From Pedosphaera sp. (GTDB taxonomy: Bacteria > Verrucomicrobiota > Verrucomicrobiia > Limisphaerales > SXQI01): a DNA stretch of 64,000 bases. The stretch covers positions 62,001 through 126,000 of the forward strand of contig JANYDC010000028.1 of the NCBI GenBank assembly GCA_025359965.1, written 5' to 3'. Under the pieces are notes generated by a model, which was given only the letters and a program-made list of their open reading frames with translations, was not told the origin of the DNA and did not search any database. Shown piece after piece: positions 46,048 to 54,857 of this stretch. Each line of letters opens with the position of its first letter. Position 1 is the stretch's first letter. Both the position numbers and the translations under genes were made by a program.

Positions 46048-46809
46048 GTGCCGGAAACCACAACTCACCTAATTTACGCCATTTGCGGCGTCCTTTTAAT
46101 CGGACTGTCCAAGGCCGGTTTTGGCGGAGGCTTGGGCATGCTCACCACCCCCCTTTGTGTCATCGCCTTCGGACCAGCCATGGGCATAGGAATACTCCTG
46201 CCCCTTCTCTGCGCGGGCGACGCCTTCTCCATGTGGCACTACAGGAGGAAATGGGAAATCAAAAACCTGCGCCTGATGATTATAGGCATCGTCATTGGCG
46301 TGGCAATTGGGGCGCAACTGTTCCGGCGGTTTTCCCCCGCTCAACTGAACTTCATTATAGGGCTGATGGCCGTGTTGTTCGTGCTCTTTCAATTCGTAAA
46401 GCACATCTTATCTTCCGCCCCTACTCCCTTTAAACCGAGACAACCTTACGGCTGCTTGGCTGGCATCGGAGCCGGCCTCACCTCCACCTTTGCCCATGGC
46501 GCAGGCCCAGTAGTAACTGCTTTTCTGCTGCCCCAGCAAATGCCCAAGGAAATCTATACCGGTACCAACGTCCTCATCTTCACCTGCATCAATTGGATCA
46601 AAGTCCCCTTTTTCATCTATGCAGGCATGATCCAAGCCCCCACCTTGCGGGTCAGCGCCGTATTTTTTCCTTTGGTGCCCTTGGGGGTTTGGCTGGGCGT
46701 ATGGCTTAACCGCAACATACCGGACAAATGGTTTCCGCCCCTCGTCTACGCACTAACTCTAGCGACCGGCATCCAACTCATCCGAACCGCCTGGCCCAGT
46801 TTACGATAA
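46048..46809 (+). CDS. Sulfite exporter TauE/SafE family membrane protein
   Basis: Multi-TM; LLIGLSKAGFGGGLGMLTTPL...IGAGLTSTFAHGAGPVVTAFLLPQQMPKEIYTGTNVLIF. The ORF opens at 45925; start position approximate. Confidence 0.88.
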   Translation: MPETTTHLIYAICGVLLIGLSKAGFGGGLGMLTTPLCVIAFGPAMGIGILLPLLCAGDAFSMWHYRRKWEIKNLRLMIIGIVIGVAIGAQLFRRFSPAQLNFIIGLMAVLFVLFQFVKHILSSAPTPFKPRQPYGCLAGIGAGLTSTFAHGAGPVVTAFLLPQQMPKEIYTGTNVLIFTCINWIKVPFFIYAGMIQAPTLRVSAVFFPLVPLGVWLGVWLNRNIPDKWFPPLVYALTLATGIQLIRTAWPSLR

Positions 46810-46854
46810 CGTCAACGCTTTTTCGCCCCATTCTTCGCGACAAGGCCTTGACAC

Positions 46855-46868
46855 CACAATAGGTAGTG
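46855..46868. promoter_or_regulatory. Candidate NrdR box upstream of nrdR
   Basis: CACAATAGGTAGTG matches my recollection of the NrdR-box core CACwATATATwGTG at 12 of 14 positions; lies just downstream of a TTGACA (46848-46853). Confidence 0.45.
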
Positions 46869-46884
46869 GCCTAGTTTTGGCTTA

Positions 46885-46903
46885 ACACTGCTAGTAGCAG
46901 TGT
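46885..46903. promoter_or_regulatory. Perfect inverted repeat immediately upstream of nrdR
   Basis: ACACTGCT-AGT-AGCAGTGT (8-bp arms). Confidence 0.6.
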
Positions 46904-46910
46904 ACCGGCC

Positions 46911-47369
46911 ATGCGTTGTTCAAAATGTGGTTGTCAGGAAGACAAAGTAATTGACTCACGCACCTCCCGCGAGGGTGCCACCATCCGCCGACGCCGCGAG
47001 TGCCTTGGCTGTGGTTTTCGCTACACCACTTACGAGGAAATCGAGCATGAAGGCATCACAGTCGTTAAAAGGGACGACCGCAGAGAAGTCTTCTCCCGCG
47101 AAAAACTAATCCACAGCCTTCGCACCGCCTGCCAGAAGAGACCGGTAAGCCCCAAGGATATTGAGGCTTTGGCCGACGGAATTATTGACGACATCGAAAA
47201 CAAATTTGATGGCGAAACACCTTCCATGGCCATTGGGGAAAGAGTGATGGAGGGGTTGCGGAAGCTAGACAAGGTCGCTTACGTCCGTTTCGCCAGTGTT
47301 TACCGTCGGTTCGAGGAGCCGACGGAGTTCCTGCAAGAGATCAAAAAACTGGAGGATAACACGCTATGA
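46911..47369 (+). CDS. nrdR: Transcriptional repressor NrdR
   Basis: MRCSKCGCQEDKVIDSRTSREGATIRRRRECLGCGFRYTTYEEIEH zinc ribbon plus ATP-cone VVKRDDRREVFSREKLIHSLRTAC. Confidence 0.97.
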   Translation: MRCSKCGCQEDKVIDSRTSREGATIRRRRECLGCGFRYTTYEEIEHEGITVVKRDDRREVFSREKLIHSLRTACQKRPVSPKDIEALADGIIDDIENKFDGETPSMAIGERVMEGLRKLDKVAYVRFASVYRRFEEPTEFLQEIKKLEDNTL

Positions 47370-47941
47370 TTCTGCTCCATCCCGACTGTCTGATCTTTCA
47401 CACGCCTGGAGGCGAAACATTCCCCTGCTCTGCCGAAATGCTTACTATTGAGCTGATTGGCAACCACGCCACCAAGGTTGAACCTGAGGTAGTGCGGGAG
47501 GCGGCGGCGGCCGTGGCCCATTATTTTAGAATCGAACTTTGCCAGGAACACGTCACCCTCGATGAATTCACCGAGGCTCTTGCCAAAGCCTTGCAGCAGC
47601 TGGGCTACGAGGTGGTGTTGACCGATCCCGCCTTGGATAAGCTTGCGGCAGCGGTGGGGGAGGCAGAATCCTCGCCAAAACTTGATTTGCGACAGGTGGC
47701 TGCTTCCTGCGGTAAAGGGTTCGAGCTTATTTTTTTCCAGCACTTGCGCTCGGAATTGCGAACCCTGCTAAAAACCTCCCCAAATGTGCTCCGCTTCCAC
47801 AACCTGCGTGGTTGCGTGAAACAATTAGCCGGACGTCAGCGCTGGTGTCCGCATTGTGAAAAATTGAGCGACCAAATCGTCGAATACGTCCGAGAATGCC
47901 TTTCCAGCGAGGCCAGCGAAGTGGGTTTGGTGATCGTGTAA
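47366..47941 (+). CDS. Hypothetical protein translationally coupled to nrdR
   Basis: 4-nt overlap with the nrdR stop; continuous ORF; C-terminal CPHCEKL. No family recognised. Confidence 0.6.
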   Translation: MILLHPDCLIFHTPGGETFPCSAEMLTIELIGNHATKVEPEVVREAAAAVAHYFRIELCQEHVTLDEFTEALAKALQQLGYEVVLTDPALDKLAAAVGEAESSPKLDLRQVAASCGKGFELIFFQHLRSELRTLLKTSPNVLRFHNLRGCVKQLAGRQRWCPHCEKLSDQIVEYVRECLSSEASEVGLVIV

Positions 47942-47945
47942 GTTT

Positions 47946-48290
47946 ATGAGCAAGACGCTCTTCCAGAAAATCGCTGATCGCGAAATCCCGTCCACTATTG
48001 TCTATGAAGATGAGTGGGTGGTGGCGTTTCGGGATATCCAACCGGCTGCCCCCACGCACATCGTCATTGTGCCGCGCAAACCCATCCCTCGGATTGCGGC
48101 AGCGTCTGATGAGGATTCCGCCTTGCTGGGACACTTGCTCCTGAAAGCGGCGCATGTTGCCAAGCTGGTTGGGCTTCAGGAGAATGGGTTCCGGCTGGTC
48201 ATCAACAACGGCCGCAATGGTGGAGAGAGTGTGCCTCACCTGCACTGCCATATTCTGGGCGGACGGCCGATGGCTTGGCCTCCAGGCTGA
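47946..48290 (+). CDS. HIT family protein (HinT-like)
   Basis: LFQKIADREIPSTIVYEDEWVVAFRDIQPAAPTHIVIVPRKPI...HLHCHILGGRPM. Confidence 0.95.
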   Translation: MSKTLFQKIADREIPSTIVYEDEWVVAFRDIQPAAPTHIVIVPRKPIPRIAAASDEDSALLGHLLLKAAHVAKLVGLQENGFRLVINNGRNGGESVPHLHCHILGGRPMAWPPG

Positions 48291-48293
48291 GCC

Positions 48294-49514
48294 TCACTGG
48301 CGATAGGACTGGGAGATCAGACTCGTACGCACGCCAACACGGCGATGCTTCTGGTAAAACCACAAGCCCACCACTGGCAGCGCTAACGCTGCAACCCATG
48401 GCCATAGCGATGAGTCCGCTCGCGGAGCAACCACCATTGAAGGCTCCACCGGGATTGGATCAACATGCTTTGTTATGACCTGAACCGGTTTGGGCGGCTC
48501 GGGTGTGGGTTGGACCAAATCAACCTTGGCGGGCTCTGGTGACACCACCACTGGCGGTTTCGGATCGACCGTAAATTCTCTCGCGATCTGAGTCACTGGC
48601 TGAGCAGGCGGCGTTGAAATGAGGATGTGTGAGGCAGCAGGTTGAACATCAATTTTCCGTGGCTCTGGAACCAGCGGAGCAGCCGCTACCACCGGAACCG
48701 ACGTAACCAATGGCGTTACGAGACGGGCCACTTCAATGCTCGGCTGCGTTTGGACTGGCTTGATCCTTTGAATGCCGACTGCCTTGGCTGAGACGAGTTG
48801 TTTATCCCCAACGACCGGCGAAACCACTTTGGGGGCGGCTGGAGGCGTAACGGCCACCGCCGCCTTCACCATCGGAGGAAACTGAACTTCTGCTCCAGGC
48901 CCGCTCACAGACCAACTCGAAAATATTGAAGCGCCCCCGCTTAGCCGAAGGATTACCGGAGATTTTTGGGCTGCTGAATTGACTCGCTGCGCTGCCATTG
49001 CGTCTTGAATCTCAGAATCCCACCTCGTGCCGTAAAAAGGTTCGATACCATCGCTCAAGATAAGCGTATGCATAGTCCCCGGTTGGCTCATGAGCATGGA
49101 AAACAGGGGGGCGACATTGGCCCAACCCATCGTTCCTTCGTAACGCAACAGGCGTAGAGATTCACGGGCGGATTTCCCTTCCATGGCGGAGTCTGCCTTA
49201 GCCCAGGCGGTAGGCGGGAGCAAAACCTGGTAACCGTTCTTGCTGTAGCCAACGATGGCGAAATGCGCGCCTTCCTTCAGCTGGCCACTCAACCCTGAGG
49301 CAAGCCAGTTTTCCAATATCGCCCCGGTGTTCGCCTCGCGACGGCCCATTTCTGTTGAAGTGCCGATGAGAAAAAGACAGGAGAGTTTCTGATCGTCGAG
49401 AAGTTGCAGAACCGCGGCGTTATCGGCGGGCTGGGCGTTTGCCCTCGAAACACTGCCCACGCAGAGACAGAACAGGCAGATCCACCGGGACCAGGATGAT
49501 GTTTGGAACTTCAC
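48294..49514 (-). CDS. Secreted/membrane hypothetical protein with vWA-like N-terminal region and C-terminal TM helix
   Basis: Signal peptide, LSCLFLIGTSTEMGRREANTGAILENWLASGL...HTLILSDGIEPFYGTRWDSE; long Pro/Val-rich linker; LWPWVAALALPVVGLWFYQKHRR. Confidence 0.6.
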   Translation of the reverse strand: MKFQTSSWSRWICLFCLCVGSVSRANAQPADNAAVLQLLDDQKLSCLFLIGTSTEMGRREANTGAILENWLASGLSGQLKEGAHFAIVGYSKNGYQVLLPPTAWAKADSAMEGKSARESLRLLRYEGTMGWANVAPLFSMLMSQPGTMHTLILSDGIEPFYGTRWDSEIQDAMAAQRVNSAAQKSPVILRLSGGASIFSSWSVSGPGAEVQFPPMVKAAVAVTPPAAPKVVSPVVGDKQLVSAKAVGIQRIKPVQTQPSIEVARLVTPLVTSVPVVAAAPLVPEPRKIDVQPAASHILISTPPAQPVTQIAREFTVDPKPPVVVSPEPAKVDLVQPTPEPPKPVQVITKHVDPIPVEPSMVVAPRADSSLWPWVAALALPVVGLWFYQKHRRVGVRTSLISQSYRQ

Positions 49515-49532
49515 CCTGAGCGTATCGTCACT

Positions 49533-50003
49533 TTACCCGCCCCGCTTAAATCGCTCGTTTTCGCGTCTGTTGTAATGGGCTAAAAGTCCGGTTTCCTCTT
49601 TGAGCAGAATCTGCACATCTTTGATGAAATGGGCACACAGCGAGGAGTAGCCTCCCAAGGTGGTCACGGTGTCTCTTTCCAAGGAATCGTTGGTGACTAC
49701 GAGCACTTCGCCGTAAGGGCGGAAGAGATGGGCTGAGCGTTCGATCAGGTCATCGGCGGTGCGTCCGGCGGGGCTGTAAATAACTTCGAGGCTGGAATTG
49801 GATTCTGGCTTGGGCGTTCCGGAAGGCGCGCCTGATCCATCAAAAAAAATGGTGATAGGCGTGCCAATGGCATCCTGATAACGGGTGAGGATGTGGATCA
49901 ATTCCTCGCGGGCGGCGGCGGAATGGCGGGCTTTCCCCCGGGCCAACTCCGGCCAAGCGTGAAGCAGACTGTAACCATCAACCAGTATGCGCACGAGGGC
50001 CAT
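49533..50003 (-). CDS. NYN domain protein (YacP-like)
   Basis: MALVRILVDGYSLLHAWPELARG...ITIFFDGSGAP...EVIYSPAGRTADDLIERSAHLFRPYGEVLVVTNDSLERDTVTTLGGYSSLCAHFI. Confidence 0.9.
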   Translation of the reverse strand: MALVRILVDGYSLLHAWPELARGKARHSAAAREELIHILTRYQDAIGTPITIFFDGSGAPSGTPKPESNSSLEVIYSPAGRTADDLIERSAHLFRPYGEVLVVTNDSLERDTVTTLGGYSSLCAHFIKDVQILLKEETGLLAHYNRRENERFKRGG

Positions 50004-50012
50004 GCCAGATCC

Positions 50013-51782
50013 TTAGGCAGCTTCAGGTTCGACCCACTTGCCGTGCTCCTTGACAAGATCAACCAGGCGATCCACAGCCTCAACTTCAGGAATATTGAAT
50101 TTCACTGCCTTCTTGCCTACGTAAAGATTGATCTTATTGGGGGCTCCGCCCACGTAACCGAAATCCGCATCAGCCATTTCGCCTGGACCATTCACAATGC
50201 AGCCCATGATGGCAATCTTCACGCCTTTGAGGTGTTGGGTGCGTTCTTTGATGCGGGCGGTGACAGTCTGGAGATTGAACAAGGTGCGACCGCAGGACGG
50301 GCAGGCTACATAATCGGTTTTGAATGAGCGGCAGCCGGCGGCTTGAAGGATGTTGAAGGCAAGGCGTAGTGATTGGCCAGATCCAGACTCTCCACGAACC
50401 AGAATGGCATCGCCAATGCCGTCGGCCAGCAGTGAACCGATGACCACTGAAGCACTTAGGAGTGCAATACTTGGAGTCAATGGTTCCGCAGGGACTTTGA
50501 GGCAGTCCTTGAGCAGAATGGAATTTTTGCGACCTAGGCGGTGGAGACGGGCAGCCAAGAGTCGGAATGCGGTGATGGTCGGCAGAGGGATGCCGTCCTG
50601 CACGGTGATCAACTGCGTGTCGCAGGCGATGTCAAAATCAGCGCGAGGATCAACCTCCTGCACGTTGAGTTGCTCGTAAACGGCCTCCGGCCGAACGTCG
50701 TCACGAGGGCGAATGCGTGGAGCCACTTTATCGAATACCTCTTGAGTAACAACTACGCGGACCGTCTGCTCCCCACCACAGAGGAGGTTGTCGGCGATCT
50801 GGGATTCCGCTGAGACACGGCGGTCAAATGCGAACGGGTCGTAAGAAACGGGCAGAGCCTCGCCATCGAAACCGTTGCAGCTCAACTGAGGGATCAGCGC
50901 CATCAACTCATTGCAGACGGCGATTTCGTGGGGAGAATCTTCGGTAAGTGAAACACGAATGGTGTCCCCCAACCCATCACAAAGCAGTGAACCAATACCT
51001 ATGGCGCTCTTGATGCGTCCGTCCTCGCCCTCGCCTGCCTCAGTCACGCCAAGGTGGATGGGATAATTCCAATCGGATCCCAATTCATTCAGTCGGGCCA
51101 CCAACAGCCGGTAGCACTCGATCATGACTTTCGGGTTGCTCGATTTCATCGAGAACACAAAATTATGGTAGTCCAGTTTGCGGGCGATGCGGGCAAATTC
51201 GAGGGCGCTCTCCACCATGCCGAGCGGCGTGTCCCCGAAACGGTTCATAATACGGTCGCTCAACGAACCGTGGTTGGTGCCGATGCGCATGGCGCGGCCT
51301 AACCGCTTGCATTCGGCGACCAACGGTGCAAACCGATCATCAATGCGGGTCAGCTCTGAATCATACTGATCGTCAGTATATTCCTTGATGGCGAATTTCT
51401 TGGAATCGGCGTAATTGCCGGGATTGATGCGGACTTTCTCCACCCATTTAACAGCCTCCATGGCGGCATCCGGCTTGAAATGGATATCAGCCACGATGGG
51501 GACATGGCATCCTCGCGCACGGAGTTCGGCCACCACATTTTGGAGATTGGCGGCATCCTTCACAGTCGGGGCAGTGATGCGGACAATTTGACACCCTACC
51601 GCGACCAGATCAAGGGTCTGTTGGACGCAAGCCGCTGTGTCCATGGTGTCGCAGGTCAGCATCGATTGCTTGACTACCGGGTGGCGACCTCCGATGACTA
51701 CCCCGCCCAAGGCTGGATCGCCAACAATGACTTCGCGCGTGACACGGCGTTCAAAACGATAAGCGGAAGAACAATAGCGCAT
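50013..51782 (-). CDS. ispG: 4-hydroxy-3-methylbut-2-enyl diphosphate synthase, long (three-domain) form
   Basis: [50 protein letters not shown]...[17 protein letters not shown]...KVRINPGNY...[41 protein letters not shown]-type; FeS region [15 protein letters not shown]...[22 protein letters not shown]. Confidence 0.96.
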   Translation of the reverse strand: [589 protein letters not shown]

Positions 51783-51797
51783 CGGGAAAGGGATCGT

Positions 51798-53219
51798 TTA
51801 GCGGCTGTTGGTCGGAGCGTTCTGGAGAACAGGCACGGAAGCCGGCTCAGCACTGGGCGCGGCTTCAATTTGGCTGTCCTGTTTAAACATGGCCTTGAAG
51901 AGGGGAAAACGCTTGATGTCGTGAAATGACACGTAGGCCATGAAAGAAATGAGCATCACGGCAAAAATCGTGGTGGCGTATTCCTGAATGCGCACATTGA
52001 GTGGTTTCCGACGAACAGCTTCCAGAATCGATAGCATAATATGTCCGCCATCAAGCACCGGCAGGGGCAGCATATTCAGGACAGCCAGGTTGACATTGAG
52101 GAGAACCAAAAAGCTCAAAGCCAGCCGGTAATCGGTATGAACCCACGTGGCCAGCATCGCGAAAATGCCGATCGGTCCCGTAAGATCCTTGGCTCCCACT
52201 CCGGTTTCCTTGGGGTGGATTAACGCACTGAATGTGCTGATGGTCTTTTTCCAAATATCGTTCAACTGATCCCAAGGCAGGGGCCCGGGCTTTTGGACCT
52301 CGTAAACATTGACTGAGTTCGAACCCAGCGCCACACCGATACGGCCGACTTGAGTGCCCGGATCCACTTTAGGGGTGATGGAGAGGCTGAGTTTTTCTTT
52401 GCCGCGTTGGACCACGATGGGACTCGGTAGACCGCCGGCTTTTTGAATGAGCTTGATCAGTTGCTCAGTGCTGGAGATGGGCATGCCGCTGAAACTGATC
52501 ACGGTATCCTTGGCAAGAATTCCGGCTTCCTCGGCAGCCGAACCTTTGGTCACATCCATCACCGTGGGATGGTCCTTGGGATCGAGATTCAGAAATTTAC
52601 CGCCCACGACCACGCTCTGTTTGGCCTCCAAAACGTAGGATTGGCGCTGCCCGTTTCGTTCAAGCACCACAGGAACCATGTTGGTTCGGGCGATCACGGT
52701 GGCCATCTGCACGTCCTGCCAGGTTTTGGTGGCACGACCATCGACCATTACAATGCGATCCCCCTCGGCGATGCCCATTTTGGCTTCGGCGGAGGTGGGA
52801 TCGACGTAGCCGATCGAGGAAGGGTTGACGAGGACAGGCAAGCCGACCACATAGATCACGGACGCAATGACAAACGCGAAAACGATGTTCATGACCGGAC
52901 CGGCCACAGCCACCAAAATCTTATCCAAAGGAGAGGCGGGAGGCGGTGCATCAACCGCAGCTTTTCCTTCAAGTGCCTCAGAGGTAAGCATTTGAGGAAG
53001 CTTAACGAATCCTCCAGCAGGGATGAGACGCCAGGAATATTCAATACCGTCGCGGGTCCAAGAGAATAATTTGGGACCAAATCCAATGGCGAAAGCCTCC
53101 ACCTTCATACCACGGCGGCGGGCAACATAGAAATGACCCCACTCATGAAAAAATACAGCCGCTCCGAAAAGAAGCAGCACTGCACCGCCGACATAAAGGA
53201 ACTGCAAAATCAAACTCAT
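51798..53219 (-). CDS. rseP: RIP metalloprotease RseP (site-2 protease)
   Basis: GAAVFFHEWGHFYVARRRGMKVEAFAIGFGPKLFSW (HExxH), two PDZ-like regions, NLAVLNMLPLPVLDGGHIMLSILEAVRRKPL. Confidence 0.95.
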   Translation of the reverse strand: MSLILQFLYVGGAVLLLFGAAVFFHEWGHFYVARRRGMKVEAFAIGFGPKLFSWTRDGIEYSWRLIPAGGFVKLPQMLTSEALEGKAAVDAPPPASPLDKILVAVAGPVMNIVFAFVIASVIYVVGLPVLVNPSSIGYVDPTSAEAKMGIAEGDRIVMVDGRATKTWQDVQMATVIARTNMVPVVLERNGQRQSYVLEAKQSVVVGGKFLNLDPKDHPTVMDVTKGSAAEEAGILAKDTVISFSGMPISSTEQLIKLIQKAGGLPSPIVVQRGKEKLSLSITPKVDPGTQVGRIGVALGSNSVNVYEVQKPGPLPWDQLNDIWKKTISTFSALIHPKETGVGAKDLTGPIGIFAMLATWVHTDYRLALSFLVLLNVNLAVLNMLPLPVLDGGHIMLSILEAVRRKPLNVRIQEYATTIFAVMLISFMAYVSFHDIKRFPLFKAMFKQDSQIEAAPSAEPASVPVLQNAPTNSR

Positions 53220-53389
53220 ACCGTTTCAATACTCCAACGAATGGAAAAGGTTACGCCGCTATCGGGCACGATGCAAACATCGTTTGAATGCAGGCCGGGC
53301 TTGAGTGATGCTAGGGAAACTCAGGTCGAGGATAACGCCGAGGATTCATCTGCTCTTATTTCACATGTGTTCAAACCTGCTAATTCTGC

Positions 53390-54148
53390 CTATCCGGATT
53401 CATTTGTTCCACCCTTGGGTCGTGACTGAGATACTGCCGCTGCCAAGGCCCTAAGATAGGCTTGAAAATCGGTTTTTGCCAAATTCGGATCGACGAGAGA
53501 AATGTCGACTTGCCCAATTACAGGCTGGCTTTGGGATGTCTGATGGGACGCATCTTGTTTGTTGGTATTGATGATCCCGCTTTTTACGCAGTGATCCCAC
53601 AACTGAGGAAACCGGCTCTCAATAGTAGCATATTCCTGGTCTCCCATTTCGTTGAATACGACACACAAATTGAGCATGTGGCTTCCAGAGCGGTCCTTCA
53701 ATTCCGGTCGAAGCCAATCCCCACCAGTCGGTTTTTTTGGGAAGCGCAGGCGAAAATCAGGAAAATCCCGTCCTGTACGGCTGAAATAGACCTTCCCAGG
53801 AACCTAGCCAAAATCCTCAAAACTCGAATACTCGCTGTCTGCGACCTCCCGGACGAATGAATCCGCATCGCGAAGGGCAGCCTCATAGACCGTTCTTCCC
53901 CTTGAGATTAGCCAAGAGCGAAAATCGGTGAAGCTATCGTCCGAGCACATCCCTTCCCCGCATAGCCAAGCCACAAGCCAAAGTTCCCAATTGTAGGATT
54001 TGATATTAAACTCGATAAAACGCTGTTCGAACTCCAGCAACTGGGGGAGAGGTATCTGATGAAGTTCGTGGCTGAACAGCTCTAACTGTTCCTCGCGAGT
54101 TGCAGCGATGGTTGCCTCAATAATTTCCCAGAAACGTTCTGTTGTCAT
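53390..54148 (-). pseudogene. DUF4240-like gene interrupted by one in-frame amber codon (53804-53806)
   Basis: ORFs 53804..54148 (MTTERFWEIIEATIAATREEQ...SEYSSFEDFG*) and 53390..53701 are in the same frame (54148-53701 = 447 = 149x3). Reading through TAG gives ...SSFEDFG*VPGKVYFSRTGRDFPDFRLRFPKKPTGGDWLRPELKDRSGSHMLN... Confidence 0.7.
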
Positions 54149-54196
54149 GTTGCTATGTACTCATTCTCGTACTCGGTTTTCATTGGGCTGTTGCTT

Positions 54197-54814
54197 TTAG
54201 CGAACCGTTGGTTCTCTCTTCTGAAGGGGAACCGTGAACTCTACCATCCGTCCACCCACTCTCGGAACCCAACCGCGTGCGTGGTTAGCCTCCATCATGT
54301 TAAAACTGATGAACTCACCACGGCCATCGCGAACTTTGGTATACCAACGAGAAACCAACAAGGAAACGGTATGCTTTTGGCTAAATTCATATCCATCTGG
54401 CCACGCAATATCAAAACTTGTGTCTGACCCTCCTCCGCTTGCATGTACCGCGATCAACGGGGTAATAAAAGGAACTATCTGGCCCAACAGAATTCTGCTG
54501 ATGATATGCTTTTCGAACCTTGCAATTCCTTCGCCGTCAGTGAACTTCAGCTCATCTCCATGTTCGCCGGAGGCGTAGTTTTCCCAACTGCGGGTTATAC
54601 GAATACCGGCTATCGTGACGCCGGTCTTGTCGGCTGCGCGGACAATAAATTGAGTACTGACCTGCATCGGGAATGGACACAACCCAATCACTATCAAACC
54701 AATCACAGTTATAGCCTTGGTGCGTCGCCCAAAATGTACCCCTTGGCGGTTAAAACGAGTCATCCATGAGAGGCGAGCGCGAATCTTGGAAAATCTTTGC
54801 GTAGGAGTATTCAC
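54197..54814 (-). CDS. Hypothetical membrane-anchored protein
   Basis: Single TM near the N-terminus (AITVIGLIVIGLCPF), beta-rich C-terminal region; no family recognised. Confidence 0.45.
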   Translation of the reverse strand: MNTPTQRFSKIRARLSWMTRFNRQGVHFGRRTKAITVIGLIVIGLCPFPMQVSTQFIVRAADKTGVTIAGIRITRSWENYASGEHGDELKFTDGEGIARFEKHIISRILLGQIVPFITPLIAVHASGGGSDTSFDIAWPDGYEFSQKHTVSLLVSRWYTKVRDGRGEFISFNMMEANHARGWVPRVGGRMVEFTVPLQKREPTVR

Positions 54815-54857
54815 CTCACATGGTCGATTGGTTCAGTATTCTTATTCCGAAAAATGG

